Assembly (NCBI GenBank): GCA_030123545.1
Contig: CP126124.1
Location: 3,286,001 to 3,350,000 of the forward strand
Source: Burkholderiaceae bacterium
GTDB taxonomy: Bacteria; Pseudomonadota; Gammaproteobacteria; Burkholderiales; Burkholderiaceae_C
Direction: 5' to 3'
DNA length: 64,000 nt
The translations under genes and the position numbers were made by a program. Shown one piece after another: positions 1 to 10,802 of this stretch. Every line of letters starts with the position of its first letter. Position 1 is the first letter of the stretch. The notes under the pieces are model-generated. The model saw only the letters and a list, made by a program, of their open reading frames with translations, did not search any database and had not been told where the DNA came from.

Positions 1-371
1 TCCTCGGCCAAGGCGAAGGTTTTGGCACGCCGACGGTGCCGGTGGACGGCTTTTGCGTGCGCATTGGCGCGATGCGCTGCCACAGCCAGGCGCTGACCTT
101 CAAGCTGAAGAAGGACGTGCCGGTGGCCGACGTCGAGGCGATGATCGCCGCCGACAACGACTGGGCGCGCGTGGTGCCGAACAACCGCGAGGCGACGATG
201 CGCGAGCTGACGCCAGTGGCCGTGACCGGCACGCTGGCGATTCCGGTCGGCCGCATCCGCAAGATGGCGATGGGCCCGGAGTACCTCGGCGCGTTCACGA
301 TCGGCGACCAGCTGCTGTGGGGCGCGGCCGAACCGCTGCGCCGCATGCTGCGCATCCTGCTGGAGGCCTGA
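1..371 (+). CDS. asd: Aspartate-semialdehyde dehydrogenase, C-terminal part (5' end outside window)
   Basis: The open frame enters from the left edge and ends at TGA 369-371, giving about 122 residues. They match the C-terminal half of bacterial Asd: VDGFCVRIGAMRCHSQ near the start (the RCHSQ stretch carries the conserved active-site histidine), then VVPNNREATMRELTP, and an end reading GDQLLWGAAEPLRRML. Asd reduces aspartyl phosphate to aspartate semialdehyde, the branch point to lysine, diaminopimelate, methionine and threonine. It lies just before a fimV-like gene, the order usual in beta- and gammaproteobacteria. The catalytic cysteine region is outside the window. Confidence 0.96.
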   Translation, partial: LGQGEGFGTPTVPVDGFCVRIGAMRCHSQALTFKLKKDVPVADVEAMIAADNDWARVVPNNREATMRELTPVAVTGTLAIPVGRIRKMAMGPEYLGAFTIGDQLLWGAAEPLRRMLRILLEA

Positions 372-481
372 GCGACGTTCGCCGGAGCGGTGTGAAGCGG
401 TACGTTGTCACCCGGCAACAACGTTTTTCACGGAAACCGCAAGCGCGCCGCGGCGACGCGAGGCGCGGCGCTGTTGTTGCC

Positions 482-510
482 TTGTCAGGCAATTTCATTG
501 ATGTTAGTGT
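482..510 (+). promoter_or_regulatory. Weak candidate sigma-70 promoter for the fimV-like gene
   Basis: TTGTCA (482-487) is followed after 17 bases by TAGTGT (505-510), 37 bases before the fimV start. The -35 box fits well and the -10 box poorly. The 175-base gap after asd holds no gene and is locally AT-richer than its surroundings. Confidence 0.25.
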
Positions 511-546
511 CCTTTTTCGACTTCACGTGCCCTGGCCCACTCCCAA

Positions 547-3144
547 ATGACCCGACCGAATCCGCCCGCTGATCCGACCCTTCCTGTTCGCAACATCGTC
601 CGCAAGGCGCATGGCCTGAGGCTGGGAGCCGTGGCAGCCGCCGTCGCGCTGGCGCTCGGGATGTCGGCGATCGACGCCCACGCGTTTGCGCTCGGACGCA
701 TCACGGTGCAGTCGGCGCTCGGCGAGCCGCTGCGCGCGCAGATCGCCGTGCCGGAGATCACGCCCGAGGAAGCTGTCAGCCTGCGCGTGACGATGGCGGC
801 GCCGAGCGCGTTCAAGGCGGCGGGCCTGGAATACAACCCGATCGTTCCGCGCCTGCACATCAACCTGCAGCGCGGCGCCGGCGGCCACGCCTACCTGAAC
901 GTGACCAGCGACCGGCCGATCAACGACCCGTATCTGGACATCATCATCGAGGCCAACTGGTCGACCGGGCGCATGTTGCGCGATTACACGATGCTGTTCG
1001 ATCCGGCCGAGCGACGCACGCTGGCCGAAGCGGCGCCGATCGCGCCGCAGATTCCGGCAACGCCGATCCCGCCAAAGGCCACCAACCTGCCTTTGCCGAC
1101 CGCGCGCCGGTCGGCCCAACCGCCGGCGCCACGGCCGGTCCGCCCGCCCGAACCGCGCGCGAAGAGCGGCACCAGTGGTGGCCAGGTCACCGTTGCCCGG
1201 GGCGATACTGCCGGGCGGATCGCCGCCGCCCACAGGCCCGCGAACGTTTCGCTGGACCAGATGCTGGTTGCGCTGCTGCGTGCGAACCCCGATGCCTTTA
1301 TCAACGGCAACGTGAACCGGCTGAAGGCCGGCGCCGTGCTGAACATGCCCAGCGCACAGCAGGCGGAGGCCACGCCGGCCGGCTCGGCGCGCGAAACCAT
1401 CGTCGCGCAGAGCCGCAACTTCAACAACTTCCGCCGCGAGCTGGCGGAACACGCACCGGCAACGCGGATGGCGACCGCCAACCGCTCGGCGACCGGCTCG
1501 GTGCAGGCAAATGTCGAGGAACAGGCCCCGGCCGCCGCGTCGCCCGACCGGCTGACGTTGTCCAAGGGCTCGGTGCAGACCAAGAACGGGCCGGAAGCAC
1601 AGGCGCTTGCAGCGCGCAAGACACAGGACGCGAATGCCCGGGTCGCCGAACTGAACAAGAACGTCACCGAGCTGAACAAGCTGGAGAGCGCATCCAAGGC
1701 GGCCGGCTCGGCGCCGCCCGCCGCGGCCGCCGAAGCCCCGGCCCATGACGGCATCACGGTCCCGATCGCAGCGGCCCCTGCGGCGTCGGCGCCGGCAGCG
1801 GCTGCCAAGTCGGAAGCATCGGCAGCTGCGGCCACGGCCAAGCCGGAGGCGCCGCCAGCGGCGACCGCGCCGGCCAAACCGACGCCGAAGGTCGTGCCGG
1901 TGTCCACGGCCGGGTCTGGCTTCCTGAGCCAGGTGATGGACAACCCGCTGGTGCCGGCCGGTGCAGCGGTGATCATCGCGCTGCTGGCCGGCCTCGGTTT
2001 CTACCGCGTGCGCCAGCGGCGCAAGAACGGCGAGGTCGACAGCGCCTTCCTGGAAAGCCGCCTGCAGCCGGATTCGTTCTTCGGCTCCAGCGGCGGGCAG
2101 AACGTGGACACGACGAAGGTGTCTCCGCCGAGCTCGTCGATGGTCTACTCGCCGAGCCAGTTGGATGCTGCCGGCGATGTCGATCCGGTTGCCGAAGCCG
2201 ACGTGTACCTGGCCTACGGCCGCGACCTTCAGGCCGAGGAAATCCTGAAGGAAGCGCTGCGCTCCAACCCGACCCGCGCATCGATCTACACCAAGCTGCT
2301 CGAAATCTACGCGAAGCGGCGTGACGCGAAGACGTTCGAGGTCATGGCCACTGAAGCCTACGGCTTGATGACCGGCGCGGGCAGCGACTGGGAGCATGTC
2401 TGCAAGCTCGGGCAGGAACTCGATCCGGCCAATCCGCTGTATCAGCCGGGCGGCCATCCGCCGGCGCCGAGCGCGCAGGAGCGCAAGCAGGCCGTGCCGG
2501 AGGAAATGATCAGCACGATGCCGTTCACCGCGCAGCCGGCGCTGTCGCAGCCGACGATGCCGGTCGATCTCGATCTCGATTTCTCCGCGAACGAGCGTCG
2601 ATCGGCCCCCAAGGGCGCCACCAAGCCGATGGGTCTGATGGACGCCGACGAAACGCTGCGCGTGCCGATGGCTCACGACGACGACACGCCAAGCGGGCCG
2701 GCGACCCACGACGGCGACACGCTGCGCGGCCCGATCGAGCCGCCGGCAACCGCGCCGATGCCGGTGTCCGCCTCGGTGCCGCTCGACATGGACTTCAGCA
2801 GCACCGCGCCGGCGTCGATTGAGCCACCGTCCGCTGCTTCGCAGACAGCTCACCACTCGGGCATGCTCGAATTCGATCTGAATGCGATCTCGCTGGATCT
2901 GGACCAGGCCGCCGCCAAGTCGGCCGAACCCGACGCGGCGAACCACGCGCCGGAATCGACGCAGCGCCGCGCGGCCGCCGACAGCGGCTCGCACGATCCG
3001 TTGCTGACCAAGCTCGAGCTGGCCGAAGAATTCCGAACCATCGGCGACGCCGACGGCGCGCGCGCCCTGGCCGAAGAGGTCATTGCCGAAGCCTCGGGCA
3101 GCCTGAAGGCACGGGCCCAGAAGCTGATCGCCGAACTCGGCTGA
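547..3144 (+). CDS. fimV: FimV/HubP-like polar hub protein (LysM, one TM segment, C-terminal TPR-like domain)
   Basis: The protein has 865 residues. The N-terminus carries a hydrophobic stretch (about 20-45) followed by the FimV N-domain, with ALGRITVQSALGEPLRAQI as its hallmark. A LysM-like peptidoglycan-binding module lies at about 214-268. A long Ala/Pro/Lys-rich linker leads to a single transmembrane helix at about 464-485 (PLVPAGAAVIIALLAG) with basic residues after it. The cytoplasmic half is acidic, with a TPR-like piece near 555-600 and the conserved FimV C-terminal domain (LTKLELAEEFRTIGDADGAR) at about 819-865. Family members organise the cell pole, type IV pili and chemotaxis proteins. 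No clear Shine-Dalgarno sequence precedes the ATG at 547, so the start is the likeliest of several. It sits between asd and truA, the conserved order. Confidence 0.9.
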   Translation: MTRPNPPADPTLPVRNIVRKAHGLRLGAVAAAVALALGMSAIDAHAFALGRITVQSALGEPLRAQIAVPEITPEEAVSLRVTMAAPSAFKAAGLEYNPIVPRLHINLQRGAGGHAYLNVTSDRPINDPYLDIIIEANWSTGRMLRDYTMLFDPAERRTLAEAAPIAPQIPATPIPPKATNLPLPTARRSAQPPAPRPVRPPEPRAKSGTSGGQVTVARGDTAGRIAAAHRPANVSLDQMLVALLRANPDAFINGNVNRLKAGAVLNMPSAQQAEATPAGSARETIVAQSRNFNNFRRELAEHAPATRMATANRSATGSVQANVEEQAPAAASPDRLTLSKGSVQTKNGPEAQALAARKTQDANARVAELNKNVTELNKLESASKAAGSAPPAAAAEAPAHDGITVPIAAAPAASAPAAAAKSEASAAAATAKPEAPPAATAPAKPTPKVVPVSTAGSGFLSQVMDNPLVPAGAAVIIALLAGLGFYRVRQRRKNGEVDSAFLESRLQPDSFFGSSGGQNVDTTKVSPPSSSMVYSPSQLDAAGDVDPVAEADVYLAYGRDLQAEEILKEALRSNPTRASIYTKLLEIYAKRRDAKTFEVMATEAYGLMTGAGSDWEHVCKLGQELDPANPLYQPGGHPPAPSAQERKQAVPEEMISTMPFTAQPALSQPTMPVDLDLDFSANERRSAPKGATKPMGLMDADETLRVPMAHDDDTPSGPATHDGDTLRGPIEPPATAPMPVSASVPLDMDFSSTAPASIEPPSAASQTAHHSGMLEFDLNAISLDLDQAAAKSAEPDAANHAPESTQRRAAADSGSHDPLLTKLELAEEFRTIGDADGARALAEEVIAEASGSLKARAQKLIAELG

Positions 3145-3189
3145 TCAAGCGGACATGAAGCCGCCGGTCGCATCGGCGGCCACGCCGCC

Positions 3190-3984
3190 GTGAGGCTGGC
3201 GCTCGGCCTCAGCTACAGCGGGCAGGCTTACCAGGGTTGGCAGAGCCAGCCCTCGGGCCGGACGGTGCAAGACCGGCTCGAAGCCGCGCTGGAACGCTTC
3301 ACGCAAAGCCGCATCACGACGCTGTGCGCCGGCCGCACCGACGCCGGCGTGCATGCGCTGATGCAGGTGGTGCACTTCGACACCGCGCTCGAGCGTGCGG
3401 CGTTCTCCTGGGTGCGCGGTGTCAACAGCCATCTCCCGCCCGACATCGCGGTGCAATGGGCCAATGCCGTGCCGGCCGAGTTTCACTGCCGCGCCAGCGC
3501 CATCGCGCGGCGCTACGCCTACGTGCTGCTGCAATCGCCGGTGCGGCCCAGCGTGGAAGCCGGGCGCGTCGGTTGGGTCATGACACCGCTCGACGGCGAC
3601 GCGATGCGCCAGGCTGCCGCGCGGCTGCTCGGCAAGCACGATTTCAGCTCGTTCCGTGCCTCCGCCTGCCAGGCCCGCTCGCCGGTGAAGACGCTGCGCC
3701 GCATCGAGATCGGCCGGCGCAGTGCGGTGGATGCCACCTACTGGCGCTTCGAATTCGAGGCCGACGCGTTCCTGCACCACATGATCCGCAACATCATGGG
3801 CTGCCTGGTCGTGATCGGCCAGCGCCGGCGCGCGCCCGACTGGATCACCGCAGTGCTCGAGGCGCGCGACCGGGACGCGGCGGCGCCGACCTTCGCGCCC
3901 GACGGGCTGTATTTCCTCGGACCGGTGTACGACGCCCGCTGGGGCCTGCCGGCGCGCACGGCTGCGTATGATTGGCTTCCATGA
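3190..3984 (+). CDS. truA: tRNA pseudouridine(38-40) synthase TruA
   Basis: TruA converts uridines 38-40 of the tRNA anticodon stem-loop to pseudouridine. The 264-residue product is of normal family length. It has the catalytic aspartate in GRTDAGVHA (Asp51), an N-terminal SYSGQAYQGWQ and the later FLHHMIRNIMGCL motif. I take the GTG at 3190 as start because the family begins within a few residues of LALGLSYSG; the ATG at 3154 opens a frame that stops after 12 codons at this same point. It follows fimV by 45 bases and precedes the trp genes, a linkage common in proteobacteria. Confidence 0.96.
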   Translation: MRLALGLSYSGQAYQGWQSQPSGRTVQDRLEAALERFTQSRITTLCAGRTDAGVHALMQVVHFDTALERAAFSWVRGVNSHLPPDIAVQWANAVPAEFHCRASAIARRYAYVLLQSPVRPSVEAGRVGWVMTPLDGDAMRQAAARLLGKHDFSSFRASACQARSPVKTLRRIEIGRRSAVDATYWRFEFEADAFLHHMIRNIMGCLVVIGQRRRAPDWITAVLEARDRDAAAPTFAPDGLYFLGPVYDARWGLPARTAAYDWLP

Positions 3985-4003
3985 TTCCCCCCCGTTTCTT
4001 GCT

Positions 4004-4190
4004 CACTTCGTGTAGCCACCTCGGTGACACTGCCGGAGGCAGTGTCCCTTCGGGCCGTCCGAGCCTGCGCAGGCAGGCTCGGGGCCGCGGCCGCTCAGCC
4101 CCTCAAGGGGGCAACACCAGCGGTCCGACCAAGCCGGCCCCGCGGTGTTTCCCGAACGGGCCGCGCTGCGCGGGCCGGATCGCTGCCCAA
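4004..4190 (+). repeat. GC-rich dispersed intergenic repeat, copy 1
   Basis: The 228-base gap between truA and trpF is filled by GC-rich inverted-repeat DNA. Its core, CCCCTCAAGGGGGC followed by CAGCGGTCC, AAGCCGGCCCCGCG and a GAACGGGCC-type end, aligns with copies at 10803-10915, 27135-27269 and 35618-35742. The left part also contains CACTGCCGGAGGCAGTG, a perfect palindromic hairpin. The open frame running through it into trpF is not a credible protein extension. Confidence 0.7.
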
Positions 4191-4428
4191 TCCAACGGGG
4201 TTGTTCCCTAATATGGCTGCCCCGTCTGCCTCTACGCGCACACGCATCAAGATCTGCGGCCTCACGCGCGAGCAGGACGTCGATGCCGCGGTCGCCGCGG
4301 GCGCCGACGCGGTCGGCTTCGTGCTGTACGGCCCGAGCCCGCGCTGCGTGACGCCCGAACGCGCGCGCGCGCTGGCCGGCCGGTTGCCGCCGTTCGTCAC
4401 GCCGGTGCTGCTGTTCGTCAACGAGGTT

Positions 4429-4445
4429 ACTACAAAAATAATAGC
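4429..4445 (+). repeat. 17-nt AT-rich dispersed element inside trpF
   Basis: ACTACAAAAATAATAGC differs from the palindromic consensus GCTAC-N7-ATAGC only in its first base. It lies in frame within trpF, and the following 50 bases are also unusually AT-rich for this genome. Other copies are at 13305, 16345, 23423, 29017, 31952 and 34471. Confidence 0.75.
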
Positions 4446-4898
4446 AATCTGCACAGATATACCGGGGGCTTTAGTGCAATTTCATGGTGAAGAAACGGCC
4501 GCCGACTGTGCTCGCGTCGGCCGGCCCTTCATTCGCGCGGCGCGCATTCCGCAGGGCGCGGCCGCGGGCGGGTTCGACCTCGTAGAATATGCAGCCCAGT
4601 ACCGGAACGCCCAGGCCATCCTGCTCGACGCGCATGTCGAAGGGTACGGCGGCGGCGGCAAGGCATTCGATTGGTCACTGCTTCCTCCAAGCGTCGACGC
4701 TCACCTCGTCTTGAGTGGTGGGTTGAACGCTGCCAACGTAATCGACGGCATCGCGCAGGTGCGGCCGCGCTGCAGGACGCTGGCCGTTGACGTGAGTTCC
4801 GGCGTCGAGACCGCCAAAGGGGTCAAGAGCGCGGAGAAGATCAATCGGTTCGTCGCCGCGGTGCGCGCGGCGGACCAGCAGTTGGCGAGAGGCCATCC

Positions 4899-6154
<1,256 letters not shown>

Positions 6155-6158
<4 letters not shown>

Positions 6159-6973
6159 GCCGCATCGAGCGCCGCATGGCTCAGTTGAAGGATCAGGGCC
6201 GCAAGGCGCTGATCCCCTACGTGACCGCGGGCTTTCCGGCGGCCGGCATGACGCCAGCGCTGATGCACGGCATGGTCGCGGCCGGCGCCGACGTGATCGA
6301 ACTCGGTGTACCGTTTTCCGACCCGTCGGCCGACGGGCCGGTGATCCAGAAGGCCGGCGAGCAGGCACTGCGTGCCGGCGTCGGCCTGGCGCAGGTGCTT
6401 GACATGGTGCGCGCGTTCCGGCAGGGCGATGCAACGACGCCCATCGTGCTGATGGGCTACGCGAATCCGATCGAGCGCTACGACCAGCGGCATACTGCCG
6501 CCTCCGACAGCGCGTTTGTACGCGACGCCGCGCAGGCCGGCGTCGATGGCCTGATCGTGGTCGATTACCCGCCCGAGGAATGCGCCGAGTTCGCCGCGCG
6601 CCTCTCCGCGCACGGGCTGGACCTGATCTTTCTGCTCGCGCCGACCAGCACCGACGAGCGGATCGCGCAGGTCGCGGCGCTGGCCAGCGGCTATGTCTAC
6701 TACGTGTCGCTGAAGGGCGTGACCGGCGCCGCGACGCTCGACCCCGGAGCGGTGCAGGCGATGCTGCCACGCATCCGCCGCCATGTGCAGATTCCGGTCG
6801 GCGTCGGCTTCGGCATCCGCGACGCCGCCAGTGCGCGTGCCGTCGGCCAGGTCGCGGACGCGGTGGTGATCGGCACCCGCATCGTCGAGCTGGCCGATGC
6901 CGAGCCGCCCGAGCGGGGGGTCGACGCGGTCGCGACGTTCCTGCGCGAGGTCCGGACCGCGCTCGATTCATAA
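6155..6973 (+). CDS. trpA: Tryptophan synthase alpha chain
   Basis: TrpA cleaves indole-3-glycerol phosphate to indole and glyceraldehyde 3-phosphate and forms an alpha2-beta2 complex with TrpB. The 272-residue product keeps both catalytic acids at the positions known for the Salmonella enzyme: Glu49 in VIELGVPFSDP and Asp60 in SADGPVIQ. The loop VSLKGVTGA and the phosphate site VGVGFGIRD are intact. The start is fixed by the ATGA overlap with the trpB stop. accD follows 45 bases later, a common linkage. Confidence 0.98.
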
Positions 6974-7018
6974 TCGAAGGATTGCCCGCCACAGAGGCCC
7001 GCCACAGAGGACGCAACG

Positions 7019-7891
7019 ATGAGTTGGCTCGAAAAACTACTCCCCCCGAAGATCCAGCAGACCGATCCGGCCGACCGGCGCGCGATTCCCGAGGGTCTGT
7101 GGATCAAGTGCCCGGCCTGCGAGACCGTGCTGTACAAGGCCGATCTGGAACAGAACCAGAACGTGTGTCCGAGCTGCGGCCACCATCACCGCATCGGCGC
7201 ACGCGCCCGTTTGAACGCGTTCCTCGACCTGGAAGGCCGCTACGAGGTCGGCCAGGAGGTGTTGCCGGTCGACGCGTTGAAATTCAAGGACAGCCGGCGC
7301 TACCCGGAACGGCTGAAGGAAGCGCTCGAGAGCACCGGAGAGACCGACGCCCTGGTGGTAATGGGCGGCGCGGTGCACAGCATCAGCGTGGTCGCTGCCT
7401 GCTTCGAGTTCGACTTCATGGGCGGCAGCATGGGCAGCGTGGTCGGCGAACGCTTCGTGCGCGGCGTGCAGACCGCGATCGAGCAGAAGGTGCCGTTCAT
7501 CTGCTTCACCGCCACCGGCGGCGCGCGCATGCAGGAGGGCCTGCTGTCGCTGATGCAGATGGCCAAGACGAACGCTGCGCTCACGCGCCTCGCGAAGAAG
7601 GGGCTGCCCTACATCAGCGTGCTGACCGACCCGACGATGGGGGGCGTCTCCGCCGGGTTCGCCTTCGTCGGCGACGTGGTGATCGCCGAACCGAAAGCGC
7701 TGATCGGGTTCGCCGGCCCGCGGGTGATCGAGAACACCGTGCGCGTGACGCTGCCCGAGGGCTTTCAGCGCGCCGAATTCCTACAGGAGAAGGGCGCGAT
7801 CGACTTCATCTGCGATCGCCGCGAACTGCGCAAGACGATCGCATCGACGCTGGCGATGCTGCTACGCGAACCGGCCGACGCGGTGGCCTGA
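7019..7891 (+). CDS. accD: Acetyl-CoA carboxylase carboxyltransferase subunit beta
   Basis: With AccA, this subunit transfers the carboxyl group from carboxybiotin to acetyl-CoA, the first step of fatty-acid synthesis. The 290-residue protein has the N-terminal four-cysteine zinc ribbon (Cys31, Cys34, Cys50, Cys53) and the carboxyltransferase fold with FTATGGARMQEGLLSLMQM and PTMGGVSAGFAFVGD, which forms the acyl-CoA site. An AGAGGACGCAACG leader gives a plausible ribosome site. It is the last gene of the leading plus-strand block; the next gene is convergent, 16 bases away. Confidence 0.98.
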   Translation: MSWLEKLLPPKIQQTDPADRRAIPEGLWIKCPACETVLYKADLEQNQNVCPSCGHHHRIGARARLNAFLDLEGRYEVGQEVLPVDALKFKDSRRYPERLKEALESTGETDALVVMGGAVHSISVVAACFEFDFMGGSMGSVVGERFVRGVQTAIEQKVPFICFTATGGARMQEGLLSLMQMAKTNAALTRLAKKGLPYISVLTDPTMGGVSAGFAFVGDVVIAEPKALIGFAGPRVIENTVRVTLPEGFQRAEFLQEKGAIDFICDRRELRKTIASTLAMLLREPADAVA

Positions 7892-7907
7892 ACGCGCGGC
7901 TGAGTCG

Positions 7908-8459
7908 CTAATGCACGATGGTCTGCTGAATCGACCACCAGACCATCGACGCGACCTGCAGCAGCACCAGCAGCACCAGCGGCGACAGGTCGATGCCGCC
8001 GATCAGCGGCAGGATGCGCCGGATCGGCCGCAGCAGCGGCTCGCACAGCCGCTCGATCACGCGAAACAGCGGCGAGGCGCCGGTCTGCACCCACGACATC
8101 AGCGCGTAGATGATCAGCAGGCCGGTCAGTCCCGAGATCACGAGCCGCACCAGGCCGAACGCCGCCAGCACCGGCAGGTACAGCAGTTCGCCGTCGGCAC
8201 CGGCGAGCAGCCACAACACGACGTACTGCGCCAGCACCAGCAGAAAGGCGCCGACCAGGCTCGCGAAATCCCAGCGTCCGCGCGACGGCAGCAGCCGGCG
8301 CAACGGCAGCACCAGCCAGTCGCTGAGCGCGAACACGAAGCGCCCGATCGGGTTGCCGAACGGCACCCGCTGGTGCGCCATGTACAGGCGAAGCAGGCAG
8401 GCCCCGCCGAACAGGCCGGCGGCAACGTCCAGCAGGAACGAGATGATTTGATAAGGCAT
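7908..8459 (-). CDS. YggT family integral membrane protein
   Basis: The 183-residue hydrophobic protein contains two YGGT repeats. Each has a helix pair with a conserved loop: FVFALSDWLVLPLRRLLP near 42-60 and FRVIERLCEPLLRPIRRILPLIGGIDLSPLV near 131-160. About five transmembrane helices are apparent. Family members are inner-membrane proteins of unclear function, linked to osmotic or shape phenotypes in some organisms. It is transcribed towards accD and is divergent from the LON-domain gene. Confidence 0.88.
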   Translation of the reverse strand: MPYQIISFLLDVAAGLFGGACLLRLYMAHQRVPFGNPIGRFVFALSDWLVLPLRRLLPSRGRWDFASLVGAFLLVLAQYVVLWLLAGADGELLYLPVLAAFGLVRLVISGLTGLLIIYALMSWVQTGASPLFRVIERLCEPLLRPIRRILPLIGGIDLSPLVLLVLLQVASMVWWSIQQTIVH

Positions 8460-8509
8460 GTGAACGAGCCCGCAGTCATGGGATGATACCGATCGCGAGC
8501 GTGTTCACG

Positions 8510-9133
8510 ATGCCGGCACCGCCCTCTTCCGCCCTGCTGCCGCTGTTTCCGCTGGGCACCGTGCTGTTCCCGGATGGCCCGCTGCTGCTGCGCATCTTCG
8601 AGCTTCGCTACCTCGACATGATCGGCAAATGCCACGAAACCGACGCGCCGTTCGGCGTGGTCTGCCTCACCGAAGGCTCCGAAGTGCGCCGTCCCGAAGC
8701 CGTCGAAGCGTTCTGCGAGGTCGGTACGCTGGCACGCATAACCGAATTCGAGAGGGCGCAGCCCGGCCTGCTGCACATCCGCTGCACCGGCACGCACAGG
8801 TTCCGGATCGAGCGCAGCGAGCGCCTGAAGAACGGTCTCTGGATTGCCGAGGTGCAGCCGCTCCCCGGCGACCTGCCGGTCCCGGTACCGGACGACCTGC
8901 GCGAGCCGGCCGATGCGCTCGCGCGCCTGCTGCAGACGCTGCAGGACGGCGGTGATCCGCGCGTGCCGCCCCCGCCCTGGCGGCTGAACGACTGTGGCTG
9001 GGTCGCGAACCGATGGGCCGAGTTGTTGCCGCTGCGCGGGGCGCTGCGACAGCGCCTGATGGCGCTGGACAATCCGCTGCTGCGCCTGGAACTGGTGGGT
9101 GACCTGCTGAACCGCGGCGAGCGCGCGTCCTGA
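8510..9133 (+). CDS. LON substrate-binding (PUA-like) domain protein without protease
   Basis: From the ATG at 8510 the protein has 207 residues and consists almost wholly of the N-terminal substrate-binding domain of Lon: LPLFPLGTVLFPDGPLLLRIFELRYLDM at the start, then LARITEFERAQPGLLHIRCTGTHRFRI. There is no AAA ATPase or Ser-Lys protease domain. Such stand-alone LON proteins are common and their role is not well established. An ATG at 8483 would add nine residues; I prefer 8510 because it places the conserved LPLFPLG close to the N-terminus. Neither start has a strong ribosome site. Confidence 0.85.
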   Translation: MPAPPSSALLPLFPLGTVLFPDGPLLLRIFELRYLDMIGKCHETDAPFGVVCLTEGSEVRRPEAVEAFCEVGTLARITEFERAQPGLLHIRCTGTHRFRIERSERLKNGLWIAEVQPLPGDLPVPVPDDLREPADALARLLQTLQDGGDPRVPPPPWRLNDCGWVANRWAELLPLRGALRQRLMALDNPLLRLELVGDLLNRGERAS

Positions 9134-9261
9134 CGCCGCGCCGGCGCCTGCCGGCTGCGGCGAAAACCTAGAATAGCGGCTTTCGGTCAACGATCCGGCG
9201 CGGACGTCTCGCGTGCCGGCGCGCACCGGGAACGATCCGCGCCGCAATCCCCGTTTCATTC

Positions 9262-10800
9262 ATGTCCGACCAACCGAACCTCGAAGCGCCCGGCGCGCCC
9301 GCAGACGAGAATCACCTGATCGCCGAGCGGCGCGAAAAGCTGGCGGCGCTGCGCGGACGCCAGCAACAAGGCGGTCCGGTGGTGTTTCCGAACGACTTCA
9401 AGCCAACCGACCATGCGGCCGCGCTGCACCGCACGCACGGTGATACCGCGGGCGAGGCGCTCGAAGCGCAGCCTGTTCCGGTGCAGGTGGCGGGACGGCT
9501 GATGCTGAAACGGGTGATGGGCAAGGCCAGCTTCGCGACACTGCAGGACGCGAGCGGCCGCGTCCAGCTCTATGTGCAGCGCGACGCGATCGGCGACGCG
9601 GCGTACGCCGATTTCAAGCATTGGGACCTGGGCGACATCGTCGGTGCCCAGGGCCTGCTCTTCAAGACCCGAACCGGCGAGTTGTCGGTCAAGGTGACGG
9701 CGCTGCGCCTGCTGACCAAGAGCCTGCGACCGATGCCCGACAAGTTTCACGGCATGGCCGACCAGGAGCTGAAATACCGCCAGCGCTACGTCGACCTGAT
9801 GACCGACGACGCGACGCGGCAGCGCTTCGTGCTGCGCAGCAAGGCGGTTGCCGCGGTCCGCGACTTCATGGTCGAGCACGACTTTCTCGAGGTCGAGACG
9901 CCGATGCTGCACCCGATCCCGGGCGGCGCGAACGCCAAGCCGTTCGTCACGCACCACAACGCGCTCGATCAGCAGATGTTCCTGCGCATCGCGCCCGAGC
10001 TGTACCTGAAGCGCCTGATCGTCGGCGGTTTCGAGCGGGTGTTCGAGATCAACCGCAACTTCCGCAACGAAGGCATCTCGGTGCGCCACAACCCCGAGTT
10101 CACGATGATGGAGTTCTACGCGGCGTACTGGAACTACCGCGACCTGATGGACTTCACCGAGCGGCTGCTGCGGCAGGTCGCGCGAGCAGTGCTGGGCACG
10201 GCCGAGCTGAGCTACGGCGGCAAGCCCGTGGACCTGGCCGCGCCCTTCGAACGCCTAACCATCCGCGAGGCGATCGCCAAACACACCGACGCCGGTGGCG
10301 AGGTGGACAACCGCGACTGGCTGATCGTCGCGCTGAGGAAGTCGGGGCTGAGCGAGCAGAAGAACAAGCTCTCCAGCCGCTCGCTCGCAAGCCTGCAGGT
10401 GCTGTATTTCGAGGAAACGGTCGAGGAAAAGCTCTGGCAGCCGACCTTCATCATGGAGCACCCGACCGAGATCTCGCCGCTGGCGCGCGCGAACGACGAG
10501 CGCCCTGAGGTCACCGAGCGCTTCGAGCTCTACATCACCGGCCGCGAAATGGCGAACGGCTTCTCCGAATTGAACGATGCGGAGGACCAGGCGGCGCGCT
10601 TTCAAAACCAAGCCCTCGCCAAGGACGCCGGCGACGACGAGGCGATGTACTACGACCAGGACTTCGTGCGCGCGCTCGAGTACGGCATGCCGCCCGCCGG
10701 CGGCTGCGGCATCGGCATCGACCGGCTGATGATGCTGCTGACCGACAGCCCGAGCATCCGCGACGTGATCCTGTTCCCGGCGCTGCGGCGCGAGGCTTGA
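9262..10800 (+). CDS. lysS: Lysyl-tRNA synthetase, class II
   Basis: This enzyme charges tRNA-Lys. The 512-residue protein has an N-terminal OB-fold anticodon-binding domain (about 75-180, with GRLMLKRVMGKASFATLQD) and the class II core: motif 1 around FLEVETPML, motif 2 in FEINRNFRNEGISVRHNPEFTM and motif 3 in GCGIGIDRLMMLL. Length and motifs are normal. It stands alone between the LON gene and a convergent lipase gene, with a GC-rich repeat right after the stop. Confidence 0.98.
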   Translation: MSDQPNLEAPGAPADENHLIAERREKLAALRGRQQQGGPVVFPNDFKPTDHAAALHRTHGDTAGEALEAQPVPVQVAGRLMLKRVMGKASFATLQDASGRVQLYVQRDAIGDAAYADFKHWDLGDIVGAQGLLFKTRTGELSVKVTALRLLTKSLRPMPDKFHGMADQELKYRQRYVDLMTDDATRQRFVLRSKAVAAVRDFMVEHDFLEVETPMLHPIPGGANAKPFVTHHNALDQQMFLRIAPELYLKRLIVGGFERVFEINRNFRNEGISVRHNPEFTMMEFYAAYWNYRDLMDFTERLLRQVARAVLGTAELSYGGKPVDLAAPFERLTIREAIAKHTDAGGEVDNRDWLIVALRKSGLSEQKNKLSSRSLASLQVLYFEETVEEKLWQPTFIMEHPTEISPLARANDERPEVTERFELYITGREMANGFSELNDAEDQAARFQNQALAKDAGDDEAMYYDQDFVRALEYGMPPAGGCGIGIDRLMMLLTDSPSIRDVILFPALRREA

Positions 10801-10802
10801 CT

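Noticed and set aside
523..2994. Very long minus-strand open frame opposite fimV (over 800 codons)
   Set aside because: Arg/Gly/His-rich composition with no family motif; it is the antisense shadow of the high-GC fimV gene.
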